A stretch of DNA of 64,000 nucleotides. It comes from Geobacteraceae bacterium (GTDB lineage Bacteria > Desulfobacterota > Desulfuromonadia > Geobacterales > Geobacteraceae). Positions 16,757 through 25,596 of the stretch are shown one piece after another. How positions within the stretch are numbered: the stretch's first letter is position 1; each line of letters opens with the position of its first letter. Position numbers and translations under genes: made by a program. The notes beneath the pieces are model-generated. The model saw nothing but the letters and a program-made list of their open reading frames with translations, was not told where the DNA came from and did not search any database. Location of the stretch: the NCBI GenBank assembly GCA_009773645.1, contig WSYB01000023.1, positions 36,513 to 100,512 on the forward strand. Direction: 5' to 3'.

Positions 16757-18682
16757 ATGAGTGATGAGGCGTGTAAGAGAGAAGACAGGCGCAGTGTCGA
16801 TCCCGCAGCCGTTGAGATGTTGCGGATCGCCGACCGGGAGGGGTATGCCACCATCTGGGAGCGCTATGAGAAGCAGCAACCGCAGTGCAGCTACGGGCAG
16901 CTCGGAACCTGCTGCCGGATCTGTTCCATGGGGCCGTGCCGGATCGACCCGTTCGGTGAAGGACCTTCCCACGGCGTATGCGGCGCCACCGCTGATACCA
17001 TCGTTGCCCGGAACCTGGCGCGCATGGCGGCGGTAGGCTCTTCGTCCCACTCCGACCACGGCCGCAAGGTGGCCCAACTCCTCAAGGCCGTCGCCGATGG
17101 CAGCAATACCGATTACCGCATCACCGATGGGGAGAAGCTGCTGGCTGTGGCTGCCCGGTTGGACATCGCGACCGACGGGCGTTCACTGCCGGAGATCGCG
17201 GCCGACGTTGCTGCTGTCGCCATCAACTGCTTCGGCAACCAGGATGAAGAGCCGCTCGTCTTCCTGGAGAAGTACATGCCCAAGAAACGCTTCGAACGAC
17301 TGAAAGGGCTCGAAGAGAGCCTCTATCAGGCAACCGGGGCCAAGATCGGCTTCCTGCCGCGCGGTATCGACCGCGAGGCGGTGGACATCCTCCACCGCAC
17401 CCACTTTGGCTGCGATCACGACCCTCTCTCCCTCGTGGCGCAGTCTGTGCGCTGCTCCCTTTCCGACGGCTGGGGGGGGTCAATGATCGCGACCGAGTTG
17501 CAGGATATCCTCCTGGGGACCCCCACCATCAAGGCGGTGAAGGCCAACCTGGGCGTGCTGGAAGAGGAGAGCGTCAACGTGGTCGTCCATGGACATGAAC
17601 CGATTCTGTCGGCAAAGATCGTGGAGATGGCCCAATCGCCGGAATGCCGACAGGCGGCCGAAGCGGTCGGCGCCAGGCGGGTCAACGTGGTGGGGCTCTG
17701 CTGCACGGGCAACGAGGTGCTGCTCCGCCAGGGGGTCGGCATGGCAGGAAACGAATCCCACAGCGAACTGGCCATAATGACCGGCGCGGTGGACGCCATG
17801 GTGGTGGATGTCCAGTGCATTTATCCGGCGCTGGCCGACCTCTCTTCCTGCTTCCACACCAGGTTCATCACCACCAGCGAACAGGCCAAGATCCCCGGCG
17901 CACTCCACATCCAGTTCGACGAGCACCATGCCGACGCCATTTCCAGCCGTATCATCAAGACCGCCATAGACGCCTTCCCCAACCGGAACAAGGGGCGGGT
18001 CTATATCCCCCAACACACGGCCACCGCCGTTGTCGGCTTCACTGTGGAGGAGATCCTCAAGGCACTGGGGGGCACGCCGCAGCCGCTCGTCGATTTGATC
18101 GTCAACGGGACCATCAAGGGGATTGCCGGGATTGTAGGCTGCAACAACGTCAAGGTGCAGCAGGACTATTTCCACCGCGTGCTCACCACCGAACTGATCA
18201 AGCGCGATATTCTCGTCATCGGTACCGGCTGCTGGGCAGTCGCGGCCGCCAAGGCCGGCCTGATGGACCTCCCGGCGCAGGAGCTTGCCGGTCCCGGACT
18301 GCAGGCAGTCTGCAAAAAGCTCGACATTCCACCGGTCCTGCACATGGGTTCGTGCGTTGACTGCTCACGCATGCTGAACCTGGCCGGCGCTATCGCCGAT
18401 CATCTGGGGGTAGATATCTCCGATCTCCCTCTGGTCGGCTCGGCGCCGGAATGGACCACGGAAAAGGCGGTGGCCATCGGGGCCTACTTTGTCGGCTCCG
18501 GCATCCCCGTTCATCTCTGGCCGCTGCCGCCGATCCTCGGCGGGCCCGCCGTAACCAGGATACTCACCCAGGACGCCAAGGATGTGCTCGGCGGCTGGTT
18601 CTTCGTGGAAGAGGACCCGGTGGCCACCGCCGCACAAATGGAAGCCATCATCATGGAACGGCGCGCCGCGCTCGGCATCTGA
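16757..18682 (+). CDS. cooS: Anaerobic Ni-Fe carbon monoxide dehydrogenase catalytic subunit
   Basis: A 641-residue enzyme that interconverts CO and CO2 and passes electrons to a ferredoxin. All metal sites are visible: C44 and C52 for the intersubunit D cluster; C53, C56, C61 and C75 for the B cluster; and the six NiFeS C-cluster contexts (HGHEP, GLCCTGNE, DVQCIYP, GCNN, GTGCW, GSCVDC). It is the monofunctional type, since no acetyl-CoA synthase genes are near. The ATG at 16757 follows GGGGAGG at 7 bases. It is the first gene of cooS-cooC-cooF-oxidoreductase. No hydrogenase genes follow, so coupling to hydrogen evolution is not supported here. Confidence 0.97.
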   Translation: MSDEACKREDRRSVDPAAVEMLRIADREGYATIWERYEKQQPQCSYGQLGTCCRICSMGPCRIDPFGEGPSHGVCGATADTIVARNLARMAAVGSSSHSDHGRKVAQLLKAVADGSNTDYRITDGEKLLAVAARLDIATDGRSLPEIAADVAAVAINCFGNQDEEPLVFLEKYMPKKRFERLKGLEESLYQATGAKIGFLPRGIDREAVDILHRTHFGCDHDPLSLVAQSVRCSLSDGWGGSMIATELQDILLGTPTIKAVKANLGVLEEESVNVVVHGHEPILSAKIVEMAQSPECRQAAEAVGARRVNVVGLCCTGNEVLLRQGVGMAGNESHSELAIMTGAVDAMVVDVQCIYPALADLSSCFHTRFITTSEQAKIPGALHIQFDEHHADAISSRIIKTAIDAFPNRNKGRVYIPQHTATAVVGFTVEEILKALGGTPQPLVDLIVNGTIKGIAGIVGCNNVKVQQDYFHRVLTTELIKRDILVIGTGCWAVAAAKAGLMDLPAQELAGPGLQAVCKKLDIPPVLHMGSCVDCSRMLNLAGAIADHLGVDISDLPLVGSAPEWTTEKAVAIGAYFVGSGIPVHLWPLPPILGGPAVTRILTQDAKDVLGGWFFVEEDPVATAAQMEAIIMERRAALGI

Positions 18683-18698
18683 CCGGAAGGAGTTATTC

Positions 18699-19559
18699 AT
18701 GTGCCAGCCACATACCGATGGATTTCGCGTAGTCATCACCGGCAAGGGAGGGGTCGGGAAAACGACCCTCACCTCCTGCCTTGCCACGGTCCTGGCGCAG
18801 AACGGCATTAACGTCCTGGCAGTGGACGAGGACCCGCAGATGAACCTGCCCCATGCCCTCGGCCTCGGTGTCGAAGGGGCCTCGCGCATCGTGCCGCTTA
18901 ACCGGCATGCCGACTATATCGAGGAAAAGACCGGCATCCGCCCCGGCAAGAGCGGCTGGGGAGCCATGTTCAAGCTGAACCCCGACGTGGATGACGTGGT
19001 GGAGCGATTCGGTCTGAAAGTGGGGGAGAACCTCAACCTGCTGGTTATGGGGACGGTCAAGCAGGCCGGTGGAGGGTGCCTCTGCGCGGAAAACGTGCTC
19101 CTCGACGCCACCATCAGGCACCTGGCCCTGCGCCGGGACGAGGCGATCCTCCTTGATACCCCGGCCGGGGTCGAACATTTCGGCCGTGCCCTCGCCAAGG
19201 GTTTCAACCAGTGCCTGGTGGTTGCGGACAGCACCTTCAACGCCCTGACCGTGGCCTGTCATTCAGCTGTTCTGGCCCGCCAGATCGGCATCCCGAGTGT
19301 ATACCTGGTGGTAAACCGGGTCACTGAGGGGGGAGAAGACAAGCTTGCGCGATTTCAGGAGGAGACCAGGCTCGATCTGGCCGGGGTATTCGACGGTATG
19401 CTCATGCTGCCGGTCGAGCCACAACTGGAAGCCCTCGATCCGGAAGTGACGAGGATCATGGGAAACCGCGAGAGCAGATTCGCCGGAGCGGTCACCACGC
19501 TCGCCCTGCGGCTGAGCGCGCCCGCCTGCAGCTGTTCGTCCGCCGATTCGACACACTAA
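18699..19559 (+). CDS. cooC: CODH nickel-insertion ATPase CooC
   Basis: A 286-residue MinD/NifH-type ATPase that loads nickel into CooS. It has a deviant Walker A (GKGGVGKTT, residue 15 on), a CxC pair in GGGCLCAENVLL that binds metal at the dimer interface in this family, and DTPAGVEHFGRA as the Walker B region. The ATG at 18699 has GGAAGGAG 6 bases upstream and starts 16 bases after cooS. The close spacing fits cotranslation with its client. The C-terminus is cysteine-containing (CSCSSAD) and may be an additional metal ligand, though that is speculative. Confidence 0.95.
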   Translation: MCQPHTDGFRVVITGKGGVGKTTLTSCLATVLAQNGINVLAVDEDPQMNLPHALGLGVEGASRIVPLNRHADYIEEKTGIRPGKSGWGAMFKLNPDVDDVVERFGLKVGENLNLLVMGTVKQAGGGCLCAENVLLDATIRHLALRRDEAILLDTPAGVEHFGRALAKGFNQCLVVADSTFNALTVACHSAVLARQIGIPSVYLVVNRVTEGGEDKLARFQEETRLDLAGVFDGMLMLPVEPQLEALDPEVTRIMGNRESRFAGAVTTLALRLSAPACSCSSADSTH

Positions 19560-19575
19560 ACGGGGAGAATCAACC

Positions 19576-20169
19576 ATGAAAAGGATATTCGTCGACTATA
19601 AAAAGTGTCTGGCCTGCAAGGCGTGTGAAACCGCCTGCGCATTGGAACATCATCCCGGCGGGAACCTTTTCGGCGCCCTCGGGGACCTTAAGACTCAGAT
19701 CAATGTTCGGGTGCTGGGGATCGAACAGGAAGCATTTCCCCTTTCCTGCCGGCACTGCGAGCCGGCCGACTGCCTCAATGCCTGTCCGTCAGGTGCCATC
19801 AGCCGCGATCCCGAGAGTGGTGCGGTCCTCCTCGACCCGGCGCTGTGCAAGGCATGCGCCATGTGCGCCATGGTCTGTCCCTTTGACGCCATCTCGTTCA
19901 AGGTGACCCACCGCTCCTGCTACAACAGGGATGTGGCCTACAAGTGCGACCTGTGCAACGACCGCGTCAAGGAAGGGGGAGTGCCCGCCTGCGTTGGGGC
20001 CTGTCACTCGGGCGCGCTTGTGTTTGCCGAGTATGACGCGGCACGCGGCACGCGGGCGGCCAAGAGCCTCAGGACCTATCTGCTGGGAGCCGAAGGGGTT
20101 CCGCCCCATGTAGAGCTGTTCAGGGAGCTGCGCAAGAAGGAGTTTGCCAGGCGGCGGGGAGGTGAATGA
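19576..20169 (+). CDS. cooF: CooF-type polyferredoxin (four 4Fe-4S clusters)
   Basis: A 197-residue electron carrier of the HycB/DmsB type that takes electrons from CooS. Four cysteine groups are visible: CLACKACETAC, CRHCEPADCLNAC, CKACAMCAMVC, and CDLCNDRVKEGGVPACVGAC. Together these make four cubane sites. It begins 16 bases after cooC and its stop overlaps the start of the next gene (ATGATGA), so the final pair is coupled. In CO-oxidising bacteria CooF links CooS to hydrogenase or, as here, to an NAD(P)-reactive flavoprotein. Confidence 0.93.
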   Translation: MKRIFVDYKKCLACKACETACALEHHPGGNLFGALGDLKTQINVRVLGIEQEAFPLSCRHCEPADCLNACPSGAISRDPESGAVLLDPALCKACAMCAMVCPFDAISFKVTHRSCYNRDVAYKCDLCNDRVKEGGVPACVGACHSGALVFAEYDAARGTRAAKSLRTYLLGAEGVPPHVELFRELRKKEFARRRGGE

Positions 20170-21392
20170 TGAAGGTGGTGACGGCAGGGACCGGCATGGC
20201 TGCGGCGGAGTTCGTCCAGCGTCTCCGGCTGGAGGGGTTCGACGGCGAGATCGTCATGTGCAGCGATGAGGAGTTCGCCCCCTATTCCCCGTGCGTGATC
20301 CCCTTTTACCTGGCCGGAGAGCCGATGGATACGGTCTACTGGAAGGGAAAGGACTTCTATGGGCGTTACGGGGTAAGCGCCCGGCTCGCCGATCCGATTA
20401 TCGAGGTAGATGCCGAGCGGCGTCTGGTCAGGACCGCCGCCGGGAGGAGCGAGACGTATGACCGGCTCTTTTACGCCACCGGCGCGCGGAGTTGGTATCC
20501 GCGCCCCGAATGGCTGAAAACCAGGGGTGTCTTCGGCTTCAAGACCCTGACCGACATGGTGGCCATTGACCGCTACATCAGGGAACACGGCGTCAGGAAA
20601 GCGGTCGTCTTCGGCGGCGGCTTCATCGGCGTCGACGCCGCCCTGGCGCTCCGGCACCGTGGCCTTGAGATCACCCTGGTCCATCGCAATACGCGCGTCC
20701 TTTCCCAAATGACCGATGGAGAGGGAGGAGAATTCGCCACCCGCAAGCTGGCGGAAAAGACCGGCATTGACATCCGCCTGAGGACGACGGTGGACGGGAT
20801 CGTCGAGAACGGCGGAGAGCTATCGGCGGTGCGTTTTTCCAACGGCGACGTTATGGAAACCCCGTTACTGATCGTCTCCATCGGGGTTTCCCCCAATTCC
20901 GAGCCTCTGCGGGGAGACGACAAAGGAGTGCACGGCAATGAACAGATGCTGGCGGACCCGTGCATCTACACGGCGGGGGACGTGGCCGTAACCCGGCATG
21001 CTGTCACCAGGGCAAAGGGGGTCTATGCCACCTATCCCAACGCCATGATGCAGGCACGTACCGCCGCGCGGCATCTGTTCCGCGGCGACGGGGCGTATGC
21101 AGGCTCCATCAATACCAACGTGCTCAAGAAGCATATCGATTTCCCCATCGTTTCGGCCGGAAGCTTTACCGGCGAGACCGTTACCTGGCACCGGGGCGAC
21201 ATCTGGCGCAGGGTCTACCTGCTGGACGGCATGATCAACGGCTATCTCATCATCGGCGATACCCGCATCTCCGGCTATATCTATCATCTCTACCTGTCCC
21301 GGAAGCGGGTCGACAAGACCATCAGGGCAATACTGGCCGAGCCGCGGCACGACAGCTACTATCGCAGCATGCTCGGCATGGTACCGGTTTAG
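20166..21392 (+). CDS. CODH-associated FAD/NAD(P) oxidoreductase
   Basis: A 408-residue pyridine nucleotide-disulphide oxidoreductase fold. An FAD-binding GTGMAAAEF near the N-terminus, an NAD(P)-binding GGGFIGVDAALALRHRG near residue 155, and a TAGDVAVTRHAV FAD motif near residue 275 are visible. It has no CxxxxC redox disulphide, so it is a ferredoxin or NADH-oxidase-like member rather than a disulphide reductase. Gene order after cooF suggests it passes electrons from CO to NAD(P)+. GGGGAGGTGA precedes the ATG. Alternatives such as peroxide or O2 reduction cannot be excluded from sequence. Confidence 0.88.
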   Translation: MMKVVTAGTGMAAAEFVQRLRLEGFDGEIVMCSDEEFAPYSPCVIPFYLAGEPMDTVYWKGKDFYGRYGVSARLADPIIEVDAERRLVRTAAGRSETYDRLFYATGARSWYPRPEWLKTRGVFGFKTLTDMVAIDRYIREHGVRKAVVFGGGFIGVDAALALRHRGLEITLVHRNTRVLSQMTDGEGGEFATRKLAEKTGIDIRLRTTVDGIVENGGELSAVRFSNGDVMETPLLIVSIGVSPNSEPLRGDDKGVHGNEQMLADPCIYTAGDVAVTRHAVTRAKGVYATYPNAMMQARTAARHLFRGDGAYAGSINTNVLKKHIDFPIVSAGSFTGETVTWHRGDIWRRVYLLDGMINGYLIIGDTRISGYIYHLYLSRKRVDKTIRAILAEPRHDSYYRSMLGMVPV

Positions 21393-21484
21393 AACTCGTA
21401 TTTCTCCGGTAGTACCTCTGAATCAGGGATTGGGGACCGGGGATCGGGAACGAAGCCCCCTGCTCAGTGTCAAAAAAGATTTAA

Positions 21485-21516
21485 TGGTTAACCATTAAAC
21501 TGATTATGGTTGACAA
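21485..21516 (+). promoter_or_regulatory. BirA operator upstream of bioB
   Basis: TGGTTAACC (21485-21493), 14 bases, then GGTTGACAA (21508-21516). The known BirA consensus is TTGTAAACC-N14-GGTTTACAA, so the halves match at 7 and 8 of 9 bases and the spacer is exact. The right half overlaps a TTGACA that would serve as a -35 for bioB, which explains repression. The left half also lies inside a perfect 18-bp palindrome, TTAATGGTTAACCATTAA, at 21481-21498. Confidence 0.8.
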
Positions 21517-21558
21517 GCGTAGCTCCGTTATGCTATTTCCCATGGCGGAGGACGTATC

Positions 21559-22554
21559 GTGAGAAAAATTATCGACGCCATAGCCGACCGGATCATTGAC
21601 GGGGGCGCAATTACCGAGGCGGAAGCCCTGACGATCGCGGAAATTTCCGGCTCGGACATCTTTGCCCTCTTTACCGCGGCAAGCCGCATCAAAGAACATT
21701 TCGTGGGGGACAAGGTATTCCTCTGCTCCATCATCAACGCCAAATCGGGACGTTGCCCGGAGAACTGCTCCTTCTGTGCCCAATCGGCCCACCATAAGAC
21801 GAACGCCCCGGTCTACCCTCTCGTGGATGAGGAGCGGATGTTCTCCTGCGCCCATGAAGCGGAGAAGAACGGCTCCTCCTGCTACGGCATCATCACGAGC
21901 GGCACGAGTATCCGCAAGGGAGAAGAGCTGGACCGTATCTGCCGGGCGGTACGGCGCATCAGGAGCGAGACGGAGATCACCCCCTCCTGCTCCCTGGGGA
22001 TCATCGACCTGGAAACCGCTACGGTTCTCAAAGAGGCGGGGGTGGAGACCTACCACCACAATCTGGAGACTGCCCGGAGCTTCTTTTCCCATGTCTGCAC
22101 CACCCATGACTACGAGGAGGACGTGGAAACGGTTCGGGTCACCAAACAAGCAGGGCTCAAGGTCTGCTGCGGCGGAATCTTCGGCCTGGGAGAGAGTGCG
22201 GGCCAGCGGGTGGAGATGGCCATGACCCTGCGGGAGCTGGATGTGGACTCGGTACCGCTCAACTTCCTCAACCCCATCGAGGGGACGCGGCTTGCCGGAA
22301 CCAGCAACATCACCCCCATGGAGTGCCTCCGGACCATCGCCCTTTACCGCCTCATCCTCCCCGCCAAGAGGATCTCCATCTGCGGGGGGAGGGAGAAAAA
22401 CCTGCGCGATCTCCAGTCGTGGATATTCTTTGCCGGCGCGAGCGGCACCATGATCGGAAACTATCTCACCACCACCGGCAGACCCCCGGAACAGGACTGG
22501 CAGATGTTGACGGACCTGGGGCTTACCGTGGCGAGCTGCTGCGAAAAACGGTGA
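21559..22554 (+). CDS. bioB: Biotin synthase
   Basis: A 331-residue radical-SAM enzyme that inserts sulphur into dethiobiotin. The CPENCSFC motif (residues 55-62) binds the radical-SAM 4Fe-4S cluster. Further conserved pieces are CSLGIIDLE, TYHHNLETA, CCGGIFGLGES and FLNPIEGTRL. The start is GTG at 21559, 8 bases after GGAGG. It is the first gene of bioB-bioD-bioA and carries the BirA operator in its promoter. The last residues before the stop (ASCCEKR) are encoded within the start of a GTGAA-type repeat. Confidence 0.97.
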   Translation: MRKIIDAIADRIIDGGAITEAEALTIAEISGSDIFALFTAASRIKEHFVGDKVFLCSIINAKSGRCPENCSFCAQSAHHKTNAPVYPLVDEERMFSCAHEAEKNGSSCYGIITSGTSIRKGEELDRICRAVRRIRSETEITPSCSLGIIDLETATVLKEAGVETYHHNLETARSFFSHVCTTHDYEEDVETVRVTKQAGLKVCCGGIFGLGESAGQRVEMAMTLRELDVDSVPLNFLNPIEGTRLAGTSNITPMECLRTIALYRLILPAKRISICGGREKNLRDLQSWIFFAGASGTMIGNYLTTTGRPPEQDWQMLTDLGLTVASCCEKR

Positions 22555-22621
22555 ATAGTGAAGGGTGAACAGTGAACGGGAAAAATGTCTTTAATTCACC
22601 TTTAACCCTTCACCTTTCACA
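22551..22621. repeat. Inverted GTGAAGGGTGAA repeat
   Basis: Rightward units GTGAATA, GTGAAGG, GTGAACA, GTGAACG are followed by the complementary TTCACCTTTAACCCTTCACCTTTCAC, so the transcript can fold into a long imperfect hairpin between bioB and bioD. The same word family occurs at six or more sites in this window. Confidence 0.7.
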
Positions 22622-22639
22622 AATCCTTTATTCCGCTGA

Positions 22640-23410
<771 letters not shown>

Positions 23411-23420
23411 AACACGTTTC

Positions 23421-23472
23421 CCTCACCCGGCCTTTAGCCACCCTCTCCCTGAGGGAGGGGCTAGGGGTGAGG
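23421..23472. repeat. CCTCACCC/GGGTGAGG stem-loop element
   Basis: CCTCACCC, an internal CTCTCCCTGAGGGAGG and GGGGTGAGG form a nested stem between bioD and bioA. Elements of this CCCTCTCCC type are dispersed in many proteobacterial genomes. It lies immediately before the ribosome site of bioA. Confidence 0.6.
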
Positions 23473-23492
23473 GGGGACTAAGGAGTGAAGCA

Positions 23493-24854
23493 TTGGATAC
23501 TCTGGACACGAAGACCCTGCAGGAGTATGACCGCAGATACGTCTGGCACCCCTTTACCCAGATGAAGGAGTGGGAGAGTGAGGAGCCGATCGTCATTACC
23601 CGTGGTGAGGGGTCATATCTGATCGATAGTGATGGGAACCGTTACCTTGACGGGGTCGGCTCCATCTGGACCAACGTCCACGGCCACTGCAAGAAAGAGA
23701 TCAACGACGCGGTAAAGCGTCAGGTGGAAAAGCTGGAGCACTCCACCCTCCTGGGGCTTGCCAACGATAAGGCGGCCATTCTTGCCAAGCGCCTGGTGGA
23801 TATCGCTCCCCCGGGGCTCTGCAAGGTCTTCTATTCAGACAACGGCTCCACGGCCGTGGAGATCGGGATCAAGATGGCCTTCCAGTACCAGCAGCACCGG
23901 GGAAAGCCGGAGAAAACGCGGTTCATCTCCTTCAGGAACGCCTACCATGGTGATACCATCGGGGCGGTGAGCGTCGGCGGCATCGACATATTCCACGGGG
24001 TATTCCGCCCTCTCCTCTTTCCCACAGTGCAAGCCCCTTCTCCCCACTGCTACCGCTGCGAGCTTTCCCCGGAAAGGAACAGTGAAACATGCGGCCGGCT
24101 CTGCCTCAAGGAACTGGAACGCCTCATGGAGCTTCATGGGCCGGAGACCGCCGGACTTGTGATCGAACCGCTGGTGCAGGGGGCGGGGGGGATGATCGTC
24201 CAGCCCGACGGGTTCGTCCGCCGGGTCCGGAAGCTGTGCGACAGGTACGACATCCTCATGATTGCCGACGAGGTGGCGGTCGGCTTCGGTCGTACCGGAA
24301 CCATGTTCGCCTGTGAGAAGGAAGGGATTACCCCCGATATCATGGCCCTCTCCAAGGGGATCACCGCCGGCTACCTCCCGCTGGCCGCCACCCTGGCCAC
24401 CCAGAAGATCTATGATGCATTTCTGGGCGAATACCGTGAACTTAGAACCTTCTTCCACGGTCATACCTTCACCGGCAACCCGATCGCCTGCGCCGCCGCC
24501 CTTGCCAGCCTCGACATCTTCGAGGAGGAACGGCTCCTTGACAATTTACCTCATAAAATCAGCTACCTGAAAGAGAGACTTAAGGCATTACTTGATATCC
24601 CCCACGTGGGGGATGTCCGTCAGGCAGGGATGTGCGGCGGGATTGAACTGGTTAAGGACAAGGAAAGCCGGGAACCCTACCCCTGGGAAGAGCGAGTGGG
24701 GATAGAGGTGTGCCGGGAGGCCCGGAAGCACGGCCTGTTTCTCCGCCCCCTCGGCAATGTGATCGTGGTCTTCCCACCCCTTTCCATATCCATTGAGGAG
24801 CTGAAACAGCTTTTGGACGGCATCGAAGACTCGATCAAGGCGGTAACCGGTTAA
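23493..24854 (+). CDS. bioA: Adenosylmethionine-8-amino-7-oxononanoate aminotransferase
   Basis: A 453-residue PLP enzyme that converts KAPA to DAPA in biotin synthesis, with SAM as usual amino donor. It has RRYVWHPFTQMKEW (substrate-binding N-terminus), YSDNGSTAVEIGIKMA, the FRNAYHGDTIGAVSVGG motif, IADEVAVGFGRTG and the Schiff-base lysine in ALSKGITAGYLPLA. I place the start at a TTG (23493) because AAGGAG is 7 bases upstream and no ATG lies before the conserved region; the longer reading runs through the CCTCACCC repeat and overlaps bioD. It is followed by a strong terminator, ending the bio operon. Confidence 0.93.
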   Translation: MDTLDTKTLQEYDRRYVWHPFTQMKEWESEEPIVITRGEGSYLIDSDGNRYLDGVGSIWTNVHGHCKKEINDAVKRQVEKLEHSTLLGLANDKAAILAKRLVDIAPPGLCKVFYSDNGSTAVEIGIKMAFQYQQHRGKPEKTRFISFRNAYHGDTIGAVSVGGIDIFHGVFRPLLFPTVQAPSPHCYRCELSPERNSETCGRLCLKELERLMELHGPETAGLVIEPLVQGAGGMIVQPDGFVRRVRKLCDRYDILMIADEVAVGFGRTGTMFACEKEGITPDIMALSKGITAGYLPLAATLATQKIYDAFLGEYRELRTFFHGHTFTGNPIACAAALASLDIFEEERLLDNLPHKISYLKERLKALLDIPHVGDVRQAGMCGGIELVKDKESREPYPWEERVGIEVCREARKHGLFLRPLGNVIVVFPPLSISIEELKQLLDGIEDSIKAVTG

Positions 24855-24867
24855 CAATCAAAAAAAA

Positions 24868-24890
24868 GGGTGCCCGTTTATGAGGCACCC
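24868..24890. terminator. Bidirectional terminator between bioA and the next gene
   Basis: GGGTGCC and GGCACCC pair around a 9-base loop. Rightward it is followed by CCTCTTTTGT, leftward by TTTTTTTT, so it can end both bioA and the gene at 24921-25313. Confidence 0.85.
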
Positions 24891-24920
24891 CCTCTTTTGT
24901 GTCCTTTCTCTTCGTCGAAC

Positions 24921-25313
24921 CTAGAATTTCCCCCGGATCAGTTCGGCCGTAATCACCAGCGGTTTTTTCCCCCTGACGCTGTCATCGGGAAAATCGGGCA
25001 TGATGGTCGGCATGGCAAATTTCACCTTGCCGTGATCCACCTCTGCCAGTGCCTTGCCGGTCTTGACCACACCGTAGGTTACACCGGCAAAAACACCGGT
25101 CGCAGCGCCGTAAGCCAGATAATCAAGATGATCGCCCGGTTTATGTGTAAAGGCAAGGATGGCCGCGCCGACCAGGGTACCGGTCAAGCCGCCGTAGAGA
25201 GCATCTTCAAATATTTCCTTAAAGGCACTATCGGCCGCGAAGCATGGGGCATTCCAGCAGGTGAGGAATAAAGCCGCCAAAACCCCCGCTAACGTCCGCC
25301 TGAAGATATTCAT
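24921..25313 (-). CDS. Exported glycine-rich hypothetical protein
   Basis: A 130-residue protein with a signal peptide (MNIFRRTLAGVLAALFLTCWNAPCFA). The mature part has glycine-rich hydrophobic stretches (LYGGLTGTLVGAAILAF, LAYGAATGVFAGVTYGVV), like a glycine-zipper membrane segment, then a polar C-terminus. It may insert in the membrane or periplasm. I recognise no family. The bidirectional terminator lies 30 bases past its stop. The 283 bases upstream contain no gene. Confidence 0.65.
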   Translation of the reverse strand: MNIFRRTLAGVLAALFLTCWNAPCFAADSAFKEIFEDALYGGLTGTLVGAAILAFTHKPGDHLDYLAYGAATGVFAGVTYGVVKTGKALAEVDHGKVKFAMPTIMPDFPDDSVRGKKPLVITAELIRGKF

Positions 25314-25596
25314 ATATAATCCCCCTTGTGAAGATCGGTTGCAAACCTGTTACAACTCATTTAAGCAAAAAAAGTGCCATAAAAAATACTTTCTGCATCA
25401 AATCGTATCTATACGTTTTTAAATATCTTTTCAGCCGTAAATATAATTTTCCCAAAACAACAAAACCGTTACAGGAATCTTCTTCATTAAAAATGCCGTG
25501 TTTTCACCATCCCTGATAACGGCTCCCACTATTTTATATCGGCAAGTCAGGATGTTACTTAAGAAACCGCCATCCCACGGAAATGTAGCAAATCTG

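Noticed and set aside
22551..22621. Possible CRISPR-like array in the GTGAA repeats
   Set aside because: Units are only 6-12 bases, degenerate, without spacers, and no cas genes are present.
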